The position numbers and the translations under genes are program-made. From positions 1,612,001-1,676,000 of the forward strand of contig NZ_LT629755.1 in NCBI RefSeq assembly GCF_900104685.1: a DNA stretch of 64,000 nucleotides, read 5' to 3'. The DNA is from Agromyces flavus (GTDB lineage Bacteria > Actinomycetota > Actinomycetes > Actinomycetales > Microbacteriaceae). Positions 32,079-40,935 of the stretch are shown one piece after another. Every line of letters begins with the position of its first letter. Position 1 is the first letter of the stretch. The notes beneath the pieces are model-generated. The model did not search any database. It saw nothing but the letters and a program-made list of their open reading frames with translations, and was not told where the DNA came from.

Positions 32079-33428
32079 ATGCCCCTGCCCTGGACGCTGC
32101 ACGGCGACGGCACCCACGTCGCCCCGGGCGAGGTCGTCGCGCCCGGGGAGCGCCTGTCGTGGCCGCGCACCATCGGACTCGGCGCCCAGCACGTCGTCGC
32201 GATGTTCGGCGCGACGTTCCTCGTGCCCATCATCACGGGCTTCCCGCCCGCGACCACGCTGTTCTTCTCGGGGCTCGGCACCATCCTGTTCCTGCTCATC
32301 ACCCGCAACCGCGTGCCGAGCTACCTCGGCTCGTCGTTCGCGTTCATCGCGCCGATCACTGCGGCGATGGCGGCCGACCGGACGGCCGACCCGATGGGCG
32401 CCGCCCTCTTCGGCATCGTCGTGGTGGGCATCCTGCTCCTCATCGTCGGCCTCGTCGTGCAGTTCGCCGGATCGCGGTGGATCGACGCGCTCATGCCGCC
32501 CGTCGTCGCCGGCGCGATCGTGGCGCTCATCGGCCTCAACCTCGCGCCGGTCGCGCGCGACAACTTCGAGGCCGCGCCGCTCACGGCGCTCGTCACGCTC
32601 ACGGCCGTCATCGTCGCGAGCGTCGCGTTCCGCGGCATCCTCGGGCGCATGTCGATCCTGCTCGGCGTCGCCGTCGGCTACGTCGTCGCGGTGCTGCAGG
32701 GCGAGGTCGACTTCGCCGCCGTCGGCGAGGCGGCGTGGGTCGGCCTGCCAGCCTTCCACCTGCCGGCCAACCCGATCGCCGACGCCGCGGTCTGGGGCCT
32801 GCTCCCGGCATTCCTGCCCGTGGTCCTCGTGCTCGTCGCCGAGAACGTCGGCCACATCCGGGGCGTCGCGCAGATGACGGATGCCTCGATCAACGCCTCC
32901 ACGGGTCGCGCGCTCTTCGCGGACGGCCTCGCCACCACGATCGCCGGCTTCTTCGGCGGCTCGGGCACCACGACGTACGGCGAGAACATCGGAGTCATGG
33001 CCGCGACGCGCGTGTACTCGACCGCCGCCTACTGGGTCGCGGGAGGGTTCGCCGTGCTGCTCGGGCTCTCGCCCAAGGTCGGCGCCGTCATCAACACCAT
33101 CCCGCCGGGCGTGCTCGGCGGCGTGACGACCGCGCTCTACGGCCTGATCGGCATCATCGGCGTGAAGATCTGGGTCGACAACCGGGTCGACTTCACCAAC
33201 CCGGTCAACCAGTTCACCGCGGCCACCGCGCTCGTGGTGGGCATCGCCGACTTCACGTTCTCGGCGGGCGACGTGGTGTTCAACGGCATCGCGCTCGGCA
33301 CCATCGCGGCGATCGTGATCTACCACCTCATGCGGGGCATCGCACGCCTGCGCGGCACGGCGACGCCGGCCGAGCAGCCGGCGACCGGGGCGAGCGCGAC
33401 GACGCCCGACGCCCCGGCCGCACCCTGA
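32079..33428 (+). CDS. Uracil-xanthine permease family (NCS2/UraA-like) transporter
   Basis: The 449-residue membrane protein has 14 short helices in the UraA fold: LSWPRTIGLGAQHVVAMFG, PSYLGSSFAFIAP, the VLVAENVGHI and GFFGGSGTTTYGENIGVMA half-helix motifs carrying the substrate-binding Glu residues, and a C-terminal Ala/Pro tail. It is predicted to take up uracil with protons. GGAG before the ATG at 32079 sets the start; a TAGCAT at 32035-32040 may be the -10 box. Its stop is one base away from the stop of the converging NCS2 permease. Confidence 0.92.
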   Translation: MPLPWTLHGDGTHVAPGEVVAPGERLSWPRTIGLGAQHVVAMFGATFLVPIITGFPPATTLFFSGLGTILFLLITRNRVPSYLGSSFAFIAPITAAMAADRTADPMGAALFGIVVVGILLLIVGLVVQFAGSRWIDALMPPVVAGAIVALIGLNLAPVARDNFEAAPLTALVTLTAVIVASVAFRGILGRMSILLGVAVGYVVAVLQGEVDFAAVGEAAWVGLPAFHLPANPIADAAVWGLLPAFLPVVLVLVAENVGHIRGVAQMTDASINASTGRALFADGLATTIAGFFGGSGTTTYGENIGVMAATRVYSTAAYWVAGGFAVLLGLSPKVGAVINTIPPGVLGGVTTALYGLIGIIGVKIWVDNRVDFTNPVNQFTAATALVVGIADFTFSAGDVVFNGIALGTIAAIVIYHLMRGIARLRGTATPAEQPATGASATTPDAPAAP

Positions 33429-33429
33429 C

Positions 33430-34950
33430 TCAGCCCGCGAGCAACGCCTCGACGGGCCCGCGCGCGAAGTACACGAGGAAGCCCGCGGCGACCACCCACA
33501 GCAGCGGGCTGATCTCCCGCGCCTTGCCCCCTAGCGAGCGCACGACCACCCAGCCGATGAAGCCCGCGCCGATGCCGTTCGCGATCGAGTAGGTCAGCGG
33601 CATCACGGTCACGGTCAGGAACACCGGAAGCAGGACCGAGAAGTCGGACAGGTCGATGGATCGGATCTGCGCCATCATGAGCGCACCGACGATGACGAGT
33701 GCGGCCGCGGCGACCTCGGAGGGCACGATCGAGGTGAGCGGCGTCAGGAACATCGCGAGGAGGAAGAGGCCGCCGGTCACGAGGTTCGCGAGGCCGGTGC
33801 GCGCGCCCTCGCCGATGCCGGAGCCCGACTCGATGAAGACGGTGTTGGACGAGCTCGACGTGAACCCGCCCGCGACGGCGCCGACGCCCTCGACGACCAG
33901 CGCCGAGCGCAGGCGCGGGAACTCGCCCTTCGCGTCGGCCAGGCCGGCCTCCTTCGACAGGCCCGTCATCGTGCCGAGCGCATCGAAGAAGTTCGTGAAC
34001 ACGAGCGTGAAGACCAGCATGAGCGCGGCGAGCACGCCGATGCGCTCGAAGCTGCCGAGGCTCACCTGGCCGACGAGCGAGAGGTCGGGCAGGCTGACCC
34101 ACTGGGCGGGCAGCTCGGGCACCGACAAGCCCCAGCCCTGCGGGTTCACCGTGCCGTCGGCGCCGACCTTGGGACCGAGGTCGAGGACGGCTTCGAGCAC
34201 GAGCGCGAGCACCGTGCCCGAGAGCAGGCCGATGAGGATACCGCCCTTGACCTTGCGGGCCACGAGGACGCCGGTCAGCAGCAGGGTGACCACGAACACG
34301 ATCGTCGGCACGGTCCCGACGGAGCCGGCGACCCCGAGCCCGACCGGCGGCGATGCGGCGCCGGTCGCCGTCACGAATCCGGCGTCGACGAACCCGATGA
34401 ACGCGATGAAGAGGCCGATGCCCACCGTGATGGCGAGCTTGAGCTGCATCGGCACGGCGGTGAAGATCAGGCGGCGCAGCCCCGTGGCGGCCAGCAGCAC
34501 GATGATCAGGCCGTTCACGAGCACCAGGCCCATCGCCTCGGGCCAGGTCACCTGGCCGACGACGGACACCGCGAGGAACGAGTTGATGCCCAGGCCTGCC
34601 GCGAACGCGAAGGGCACGCGGGCGACCAGTCCGAAGAGGATCGTCATCACGCCGGCGGTCAGCGCCGTCACGGCCGCGACCTGCGGGAAGCCGAGCGTCT
34701 GCCCCGCGACATCCGTGCCGCTGGACAGGATGATCGGGTTGAGGATCACGATGTACGCCATGGTCACGAAGGTCACCACGCCGCCGCGCACCTCGGAGGC
34801 GACGGTCGATCCGCGCGCCGTGATGCCGAAGAAGCGGTCGAGCGCTGAGCGCGGAGCGGCAGGGGCGTCGAGCGCACGGGCGTCGGCACCGCGCTCGACC
34901 GCGGTCTCGAGCTCGTTCTCGGTCCTGGTGTCGGGTCCGTTCGGGTTCAT
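33430..34950 (-). CDS. NCS2-family purine permease (AzgA-like)
   Basis: The 506-residue protein matches the AzgA/PbuG branch that carries adenine, guanine and hypoxanthine: LDRFFGITARGSTVASEVRGG, VTFVTMAYIVILNP, FAFAAGLGINSFLA, TNFFDALGTMTGLSKEAGL and TSSSSNTVFIESGSGIGEGARTG (cited in parts). An unusual 35-residue acidic head precedes the conserved start. The ATG at 34950 is chosen by similarity, without a good ribosome binding site. It faces a uracil permease tail to tail with a single base between stops, so purine and pyrimidine uptake are adjacent but separately transcribed. Confidence 0.92.
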   Translation of the reverse strand: MNPNGPDTRTENELETAVERGADARALDAPAAPRSALDRFFGITARGSTVASEVRGGVVTFVTMAYIVILNPIILSSGTDVAGQTLGFPQVAAVTALTAGVMTILFGLVARVPFAFAAGLGINSFLAVSVVGQVTWPEAMGLVLVNGLIIVLLAATGLRRLIFTAVPMQLKLAITVGIGLFIAFIGFVDAGFVTATGAASPPVGLGVAGSVGTVPTIVFVVTLLLTGVLVARKVKGGILIGLLSGTVLALVLEAVLDLGPKVGADGTVNPQGWGLSVPELPAQWVSLPDLSLVGQVSLGSFERIGVLAALMLVFTLVFTNFFDALGTMTGLSKEAGLADAKGEFPRLRSALVVEGVGAVAGGFTSSSSNTVFIESGSGIGEGARTGLANLVTGGLFLLAMFLTPLTSIVPSEVAAAALVIVGALMMAQIRSIDLSDFSVLLPVFLTVTVMPLTYSIANGIGAGFIGWVVVRSLGGKAREISPLLWVVAAGFLVYFARGPVEALLAG

Positions 34951-35051
34951 CTCATCCACGGGGTCGGGGGTGCGCGCGCACCCGGTCGGATCCGCTCTCG
35001 TGAGCGGGGAGGTCGGGTGGGACGGCAGCGGCCCGTGGGGTCGCGGCCCGA

Positions 35052-35393
35052 TCAGGCCACGAAGCGGTGCAACGCCGGCACGATCAGGAAGATTCCGTAC
35101 AGGACGGAGATGCCGCCGAGGACGAAGCACGCCCACGCGCCGATGTGCGCCAGGCGCTTCTGGCCCTCGGTCAGCGGGCTCTTGCGCGCGGCCTTCTCGG
35201 CCCGCTTCGCGGCCTTGGCCGCCTCTTCGGGCGTGATCACGGTGATCGCGTCGGTGAACTCGGCGGGTGCCACGACGGGCGTCCGTCCGGAGATCGTGAG
35301 CAGCCGGATGCCCAGCGAGTACAGGCTGACGACGACGCTCGCCCCGACCAGCGCCGCCACGAGCACGACGACGAATGCGATCCAGTCGATCAC
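35052..35393 (-). CDS. Small membrane protein coupled to the phosphate transporter
   Basis: The 113-residue protein has an N-terminal helix (about 4-28), a soluble middle part with the basic run EEAAKAAKRAEKAARK (helical, possibly coiled) and two C-terminal helices (about 82-108). Its GTG start overlaps the stop of the PiT gene by 4 bp (GTGA), so it is made with the transporter. It could be an accessory or regulatory subunit. No family recognised. Confidence 0.7.
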   Translation of the reverse strand: MIDWIAFVVVLVAALVGASVVVSLYSLGIRLLTISGRTPVVAPAEFTDAITVITPEEAAKAAKRAEKAARKSPLTEGQKRLAHIGAWACFVLGGISVLYGIFLIVPALHRFVA

Positions 35394-36568
35394 TTGGCCA
35401 CCTTCTTCTTCGGCTTCGGGTTGCGCTTGATCTTGACCGCGCGGCCCGAGTCGGCCACCTCGCTGAGCACGTTGTGGTGCGACACCTCGTCGCGACGCGA
35501 CCACATGAAGATGCCGCCGATGATCACGGCCGCACCGATCGCGTCGATGATGACGCCGGCCGGCCCGGTGAGCGCGACGAAGGCCGCGAGGGCGCCCACG
35601 ATGCCCGACGCCGGGAGCGTCAGCAGCCAGCCCACGCCGATACGGCCCGCGGTGCGCCAGCGCACCTTCGAGCCGCGGCGTCCGAGACCCGAGCCGATCA
35701 CCGAGCCCGACGCGACCTGCGTGGTCGACAGTGCGAATCCGAGGTGGCTCGACGCGAGGATCGTGGCCGCCGTCGACGTCTCGGCCGCGAATCCCTGCGC
35801 GGGCTTGACGTCGGTGAGGCCGGTGCCGAGCGTCTTGATGATGCGCCATCCGCCCATGTACGTGCCCAGCGCGATCGCGATCGCGCACGTGACGATGACC
35901 CAGGTCTCGGGACCAGAGCCGACGGGCTGCGCGCCGACCGAGATGAGCGTGAGCGTGATGACGCCCATGGTCTTCTGCGCGTCGTTCGTGCCGTGCGCGA
36001 GCGCGACGAGCGAGCTGGAGTAGATCTGAGCGTGCCGGAAGCCGTCGCGCCCGTCGGGCTTGCCGTCGTAACGACGCGTGATCGCGTACGCGAGCTTGGT
36101 CGCCGTGAACGCGATGAGGCCCGCCGTGAGCGGTGCGAGGATCGCCGGGAGGATGATCTTCGACAGCACGACGCTGCCGTCGATGGCCTGCACGCCGAAG
36201 CCCACGATCGCGGCGCCGATGAGCCCGCCGAACAGCGCGTGGCTCGAGGAGGAGGGCAGGCCCAGCAGCCAGGTCACCATGTTCCAGGTGATGGCGCCGA
36301 TCAGGCCGGCGAAGATGAGCTCGGGCGTGATGAGGACGCCGTCCTGGCCCTCGCGGATCAGTCCGCCGGAGATGGTCTTGGCCACCTCGGTCGAGAGGAA
36401 GGCGCCGATCAGGTTCAGTACCGCGGCCAGGGCGACCGCGATCTTCGGCTTGAGCGCACCCGTCGCGATCGGCGTCGCCATCGCGTTCGCGGTGTCGTGG
36501 AAGCCGTTCGTGAAGTCGAAGAAGAGCGCCAGTGCGATGACCAGCACGACGATGAGGGTGAGATCCAC
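35390..36568 (-). CDS. PiT-family inorganic phosphate transporter
   Basis: The 392-residue transporter has the two PiT repeats, each with its signature: FDFTNGFHDTANAMAT in the first and ALAHGTNDAQKTMGVIT in the second, and SSSSHALFGGLIGAA / TTQVASGSVIGSGLGRRG. It should import phosphate, usually as a metal-phosphate complex, with protons. The C-terminus is strongly basic (KIKRNPKPKKKVAK). GTG at 36568 is preferred because the family N-terminus begins there; an earlier GTG at 36613 would add 15 polar residues. Confidence 0.93.
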   Translation of the reverse strand: MDLTLIVVLVIALALFFDFTNGFHDTANAMATPIATGALKPKIAVALAAVLNLIGAFLSTEVAKTISGGLIREGQDGVLITPELIFAGLIGAITWNMVTWLLGLPSSSSHALFGGLIGAAIVGFGVQAIDGSVVLSKIILPAILAPLTAGLIAFTATKLAYAITRRYDGKPDGRDGFRHAQIYSSSLVALAHGTNDAQKTMGVITLTLISVGAQPVGSGPETWVIVTCAIAIALGTYMGGWRIIKTLGTGLTDVKPAQGFAAETSTAATILASSHLGFALSTTQVASGSVIGSGLGRRGSKVRWRTAGRIGVGWLLTLPASGIVGALAAFVALTGPAGVIIDAIGAAVIIGGIFMWSRRDEVSHHNVLSEVADSGRAVKIKRNPKPKKKVAK

Positions 36569-36658
36569 CGGCGTCTTTCTGTGCGATCGGCGAGGAATTC
36601 GCCTGGTGTTCACGGATGGTGGGTGCGGTATCCGGCGAGCGCCGAACCTCGCATGATC

Positions 36659-37168
36659 CTACGCGACGTGATTGTGCTCGTGCACCACGCTTGACAGGTC
36701 CGCCCCGAACACGAAGGTCCGGCGGACGCGCCCGCCGGCGAGCACGCCGGGGAGCCAGCGCTTCGCGTCGTCCCACATCTCGTCGAGCGGGACCTCGTCG
36801 AGCGCGAACCATTCGGGGTCCAGCTCGTCGGATGGCGCGGGGTCGCCCGTGAACGAGCGGGCGACGAACACGCTCGATTCCTGGCTCCACGCCTCGCGGT
36901 GCGGGAAGTGGTAGGTCAGCAGCCCGCGGGGCTCGAGTTCGCCGGCGAGGACGATCAGGCCCGATTCCTCGTGGACCTCGCGGACGGCCGCGTCCGTGGC
37001 CGACTCGCCGGGCTCGAGCTTGCCGCCGAGACCCACGTAGTAGCCCCGTCCCAGTCCGTGCTTCTTGCGTCCGAGCAGCACCTCGGCGCGCCCGTCGACC
37101 TCGCGCAGCACGTAGCAGACGCACACCTGCGGCAGCGCCGTCGACGGACCGGGCACCGGCTCGCCCAT
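36659..37168 (-). CDS. Nudix hydrolase (8-oxo-dGTP diphosphatase-like)
   Basis: The 169-residue protein has a complete Nudix box, GGKLEPGESATDAAVREVHEESG (cited for its G, E and REVHEE residues), which binds Mg2+ and cleaves a nucleoside diphosphate linkage. The preceding HGLGRGYYVGLGGK resembles the MTH1/NUDT1 group that sanitises 8-oxo-dGTP. The start at 37168 lies 3 bp after the pfkA stop, so the two are co-transcribed. Confidence 0.9.
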   Translation of the reverse strand: MGEPVPGPSTALPQVCVCYVLREVDGRAEVLLGRKKHGLGRGYYVGLGGKLEPGESATDAAVREVHEESGLIVLAGELEPRGLLTYHFPHREAWSQESSVFVARSFTGDPAPSDELDPEWFALDEVPLDEMWDDAKRWLPGVLAGGRVRRTFVFGADLSSVVHEHNHVA

Positions 37169-37171
37169 CGA

Positions 37172-38209
37172 TCAGCCGAAGAGGATGCGGGCCTCGTCGT
37201 ACCGCGACTGAGGCACCAGGTTGAGGCCGCCGGTCGCCTCGGCGATCGTGACGCGGGCGATGTCGGTCCCGCGAAGCGTCACCATGCTGCCCCAGGCGCG
37301 GTCGACGGCTGCGTCGACGGCCGCCATGCCGAGGCGCGTGGCGAGCACCCGGTCGTACGCCGACGGCGCGCCGCCGCGCTGGATGTGACCCAGCACCGTG
37401 TGGCGGGACTCGATGCCGGTGCGCTCCTCGATGATGGGGGCGAGCTTCTCGGCGATGCCGCCGAGGCGCGGTCGGTTGAACGCGTCGAGGCCGAGGTGCG
37501 AGTGCGCTTCGTCCATCGTGTCGAGCTTGAAGCCCTCGGCGACGACGATGAGCGGGGCGCGGCCGCGCTCGCGGACCGACTCCACGTAGTGGCAGATCTC
37601 GTCGATGCTCATGGGCTGCTCGGGGATGAGGATGGCGTGGGCCCCACCGGCCATGCCGGAGTGCAGCGCGATCCAGCCCACGTGCCGGCCCATGACCTCG
37701 AGCACCATGCATCGGTTGTGCGATTCCGCGGTGGTGCGGAGTCGGTCGATGGCCTCGGTCGCGATCTCGACGGCCGTGTCGAACCCGAAGGAGTAGTCGG
37801 TCGCCGCGAGGTCGTTGTCGATCGTCTTGGGCACGCCGATGACGGGCAGTCCGCCTTCGTCGACCAGGCGGCGGGCCGCGGTCAGCGTGCCCTCGCCGCC
37901 GATCGCGATGATCGCGTCGATGCCCTCGGCCTCGAGCATGCGGCGGATGTTGTCGGGGCCGCCGTTCTCGCCCTCGAAGGGGTTCGTGCGGCTCGAGCCG
38001 AGGATCGTGCCGCCCTGCTTGGAGAGGCCCCGCACGTCGTGTCGCGTCACGGGCACGATGTCGCCCTCGACGACGCCCTTCCAGCCCCATCGGAATCCCA
38101 CGAACTCCGCTTCGTGCGAGATGACGCCCTTGAGCACCGCCCCGCGGATGACCGCGTTGAGGCCGGGGCAGTCGCCGCCGCTCGTGAGAATGCCGATCTT
38201 CATGACCAC
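37172..38209 (-). CDS. pfkA: 6-phosphofructokinase, probably ATP-dependent
   Basis: The 345-residue enzyme is a group III actinobacterial phosphofructokinase: ILTSGGDCPGLNAVIRG, AIGGEGTLTAARRL, VPKTIDNDLAATDYSFGFDTA and MGRHVGWIALHSG (cited in parts). The residue after GGE is Gly, which marks ATP use; pyrophosphate enzymes have Asp there. The Lys in PKTIDND occurs in both types in actinobacteria. AGGAG seven bases before GTG at 38209 fixes the start over the ATG two codons later. A hairpin-forming inverted repeat lies at the 5' end of the predicted mRNA. It commits fructose-6-phosphate to glycolysis. Confidence 0.95.
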   Translation of the reverse strand: MVMKIGILTSGGDCPGLNAVIRGAVLKGVISHEAEFVGFRWGWKGVVEGDIVPVTRHDVRGLSKQGGTILGSSRTNPFEGENGGPDNIRRMLEAEGIDAIIAIGGEGTLTAARRLVDEGGLPVIGVPKTIDNDLAATDYSFGFDTAVEIATEAIDRLRTTAESHNRCMVLEVMGRHVGWIALHSGMAGGAHAILIPEQPMSIDEICHYVESVRERGRAPLIVVAEGFKLDTMDEAHSHLGLDAFNRPRLGGIAEKLAPIIEERTGIESRHTVLGHIQRGGAPSAYDRVLATRLGMAAVDAAVDRAWGSMVTLRGTDIARVTIAEATGGLNLVPQSRYDEARILFG

Positions 38210-38231
38210 TGGGTGACTCCTCGTGAGGTGG

Positions 38232-38269
38232 ACGTTCGCGGGCTGGCCGCTTCATCGAGGCGCGAACGT
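38232..38269. repeat. pfkA: Inverted repeat in the pfkA leader
   Basis: ACGTTCGCG (38232-38240) and CGCGAACGT (38261-38269) are perfect 9-base arms with a 20-bp spacer. On the minus strand a TAGACT box ends about 5 bp upstream, so the repeat would begin at the transcript's 5' end. It could be an operator or a 5' hairpin. Confidence 0.5.
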
Positions 38270-38311
38270 GGGGAGTCTAGCGGGGCGCGACTCCGCCGTC
38301 CCAAACGTGGC

Positions 38312-40435
38312 CTACAGCGCACCGTCCAGGGCCTGGCGGAGCAGGTGCTGGAGCGCGTCGAGCTGCACCGAGTCGGCCGAGCCCGGCTCGACGTCGCTGC
38401 CGTCCAGCGCTCGGAGCGCGAGCCCCTGCTTCTGGTCGATGAGCTCGGCGATGCGCGCGTCCACGGTGTGCGCCGCGATGATGCGCCACGCCGTGACGGG
38501 CTCGTCCTGCCCGATGCGGTGCACGCGGTCGATCGCCTGCGTCTGCTCGGCGGCGGTCCAGCTCAGTTCGGCGAGCACGACGTTCGACGCCGACTGCAGG
38601 TTGACGCCGACGCCCGCCGCGGTGAGCGAGCACACCGCGACCGAGACCTCGGGGTCGGTGTTGAACGCGTCGATCGCCTGCTGTCGGGCGATGGCGTTCT
38701 GATCGCCCCGGATCGACACCGAGCGCAGCTCGCGGGCCGCGAACGAGGCCTCGGCCTGGTCCATGACGTCGATGTGCTTGGCGAAGAAGACGACCTTGCC
38801 GGCCGAGCGCGCCAGTTGCGCCGCGTAGTCGGCCGCGAGGCCGGCCTTGGCCTGCCCGATCCGGCGGACCATGGTGAAGACGTTCTCGCCCGACTTCGCC
38901 GACTTCGACTCCTCGAGCTCGGACATCGCGACGGCTCGGATGAACTGGTCGCGCTCGAGCTCGTCGAGATCGCCCACCCGCAGGCGGCGGGACTCGACGA
39001 GCGCGCGGAACCGGTTCGCGAGGCGGTGGCCGAGCTCGCGCTCGGCGGCGCGGATCGACCGCCCCAGCTCGTCGTCGAGTTCGACGGGCAGGTCGGCGAT
39101 GCGCTTGTCGGGCAGGTCGGCGGCCACGTCCTTCTTGCGGCGGCGCACGATGCCGAGGTCGATGACGGTGCGGCGCGCCTCGGCGTAGAATCCGGGCTCG
39201 GCGGGCGTGAGTCCCGTCTCTTCCAGCTTGCCGAGCAGCTCGGGCGACGGCCGGTCGCCGACGATCCAGCCGAGGAACTGCCAGATCGCACGGAAGTCGT
39301 CGACGTCGTTGATGAGCGGCGTGCCCGTGAGCGCGAGCAGCAACGGGTCGCCGCCCGGCGTGTTCCGGCGGATCCGCTCGGCCAGGGCGAGCACGTTGCG
39401 CGAGCGCTGCGACTGGAGGTTCTTGATGAAGTGCGCCTCGTCGACGACCATGCCGCGGAAGCCGAGCGTCGACAGCCACGCCATGTGCCGATCGAGCACG
39501 TCGTAGTTGACGACGATGACGTCGGCGAACGCATCGACGCTGTCGCCGTCGCCGTGGATGACGGTCGCACGGCGGTGCGGCGTCCAGCGCTCGACCTCGC
39601 GCGCCCAGTTCATCTTGACCACGTTCGGCACGACCGCGAGCAGCGGGTACGCGCCGGCGACGGATGCCGCGAGCACCGACTGCGCGGTCTTGCCGAGGCC
39701 CGGCTCGTCGGCGAGGAGGAATCGTCGGTGGCCCTGGCGCGCGGCCTCGATGAAGCGGGCCTGGTGGTGCATCAGTTCGAGCCCGCGCGGGGCGAGTCGG
39801 TCGACCTTCGGCGCCTCCGGCAGGTCCATCGACGCCGCCTGTCCGCCGGAACCGGTCTCGAACGACTTGAAGAGCGGGCCGAGCAGCTCCCAGTTCGCCA
39901 GCCGGCGGATGGGGACGGGCGGCTGCCCGCCGCGGTCGAAATCGGGCGCGAGGAACGGGTTGGCGAGCTGCCTCGACTTCACCGACGGCGGGATCACCTG
40001 GTTCTCGGCCAGCTCGGGCTTCGCCTCGGGCTCGCGGACGATGATGAGTTCGTCCTCGCTGAGCTCGGCACCCGACTCGAGCAGCCAGTCGCGGCGGAAC
40101 CGCTGCGCGACCGTGGAGATCGAGGCATCCGGTTCGAGGAGGGTGATCAGGCTGGTGTCGCGTGCGGCGGTCTTCGCGAGGATCTGCGCGATGCCGTCGA
40201 GGCGCTTCAGCAGCTCGGCGCGGGCGGAGTCGGCGAGTTCGCCGTCGCCCTTCACGCGGGCGCGCTCCTCGCGCATGAGCAGCGCGATGACCTGGAACTT
40301 CGTGCGGTTCGTGGGGCCCAGCTTGTTCTTCTGGGCCTTCTGCTCGACCTCGCGCACCTTGCGCGCGAGGATCGGGATGATGGGCGCGTCGTCGTCACGC
40401 GAGCGCGTACGCTGCCGCTGCCTCGTCTGGGCCAA
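38312..40435 (-). CDS. SNF2-family DNA helicase/ATPase
   Basis: The 707-residue protein has a SWI2/SNF2 core from about residue 220: LADEPGLGKTAQS (Walker A), VVDEAHFIKN (DEAH), LALTGTPLIND, and motif VI AIDRVHRIGQDEPV. The first 220 residues are charged and helical (KVREVEQKAQKNK, REERARVKGD) and not recognised. Such proteins remodel protein-DNA complexes using ATP. The start is TTG at 40435 with GGGAGGA four bases upstream; no ATG near it has a ribosome binding site, and the stretch further upstream is low-complexity Arg/Pro. It stands alone. Confidence 0.88.
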   Translation of the reverse strand: MAQTRQRQRTRSRDDDAPIIPILARKVREVEQKAQKNKLGPTNRTKFQVIALLMREERARVKGDGELADSARAELLKRLDGIAQILAKTAARDTSLITLLEPDASISTVAQRFRRDWLLESGAELSEDELIIVREPEAKPELAENQVIPPSVKSRQLANPFLAPDFDRGGQPPVPIRRLANWELLGPLFKSFETGSGGQAASMDLPEAPKVDRLAPRGLELMHHQARFIEAARQGHRRFLLADEPGLGKTAQSVLAASVAGAYPLLAVVPNVVKMNWAREVERWTPHRRATVIHGDGDSVDAFADVIVVNYDVLDRHMAWLSTLGFRGMVVDEAHFIKNLQSQRSRNVLALAERIRRNTPGGDPLLLALTGTPLINDVDDFRAIWQFLGWIVGDRPSPELLGKLEETGLTPAEPGFYAEARRTVIDLGIVRRRKKDVAADLPDKRIADLPVELDDELGRSIRAAERELGHRLANRFRALVESRRLRVGDLDELERDQFIRAVAMSELEESKSAKSGENVFTMVRRIGQAKAGLAADYAAQLARSAGKVVFFAKHIDVMDQAEASFAARELRSVSIRGDQNAIARQQAIDAFNTDPEVSVAVCSLTAAGVGVNLQSASNVVLAELSWTAAEQTQAIDRVHRIGQDEPVTAWRIIAAHTVDARIAELIDQKQGLALRALDGSDVEPGSADSVQLDALQHLLRQALDGAL

Positions 40436-40474
40436 TGGTCCTCCCCTGTCTGGGCCCGATGCGGACGGCTCCCT

Positions 40475-40493
40475 GGTCACCGGCACGGTGACC
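40475..40493. promoter_or_regulatory. Palindrome GGTCACCG-GCA-CGGTGACC upstream of the helicase
   Basis: Perfect 8-base arms with 3-bp spacer, 40 bp upstream of the TTG start. It may be an operator of the helicase gene. If translation began further upstream it would be coding, which is another reason for the TTG start. Confidence 0.45.
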
Positions 40494-40684
40494 GGCACCG
40501 CCGGACGGGATCGGACGTCGATGCCGTCGTCGCGGTGCGCCGAATCCCGGAGCCGAGCATGGCGGAGCGGAGTTCCCCTGCCGTCGGTCCGAAGAACGGA
40601 TTCGTCGGGCGCCTCGCACATTCTACGCGCCGTAGTGGCTCGGGCGCGAATGGACCCGCCCGGGCGGGTCCGGGGCCGACGCGC

Positions 40685-40690
40685 TACGCT
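40685..40690 (+). promoter_or_regulatory. -10 box for the acidic small protein
   Basis: TACGCT, 7 nt before the ATG at 40698; no ribosome binding site. Part of the leaderless pattern of this window. Confidence 0.45.
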
Positions 40691-40697
40691 CGATGCC

Positions 40698-40907
40698 ATG
40701 GACGAGTCGACGGGCATCGGCGGCGAGATCGCCGACGATCACGAGTTCCAGGTCGCTCAGGACGGTGAGCTGCCGCCCGAGCCCGAATCGGCCGACGACG
40801 ATGCGCGGCCGGTGGGCGAGGAGTCCGACGAGGACGACGTACCGGGGATCGACGCCGAGCGCCGCGTGCCGCTCCCCGAGGAGCGCGGCACGGCCGACGA
40901 GGGCTGA
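40698..40907 (+). CDS. Small acidic hypothetical protein
   Basis: A 69-residue protein made almost entirely of Asp, Glu, Gly and Pro (ESADDDARPVGEESDEDD), very acidic and probably unstructured. A leaderless promoter element stands upstream, and the frame is closed by TGA 28 bp before the end of the converging DUF2207 gene. Similar short acidic proteins are common in Microbacteriaceae, without known function. Coding status rests on start context and codon pattern only. Confidence 0.5.
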   Translation: MDESTGIGGEIADDHEFQVAQDGELPPEPESADDDARPVGEESDEDDVPGIDAERRVPLPEERGTADEG

Positions 40908-40935
40908 GCCCGCGCCGTCGCACGGGCCCCGGCGC

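Noticed and set aside
40471..40717. Upstream start for the SNF2 protein giving 801 residues
   Set aside because: The extra residues are low-complexity and contain the palindrome; the TTG at 40435 has a strong ribosome binding site.
36899..40768. Open plus-strand frame of about 1289 codons opposite pfkA and the helicase
   Set aside because: Typical antisense shadow in very GC-rich DNA: biased composition, no domain, and both minus-strand genes have clear family motifs.
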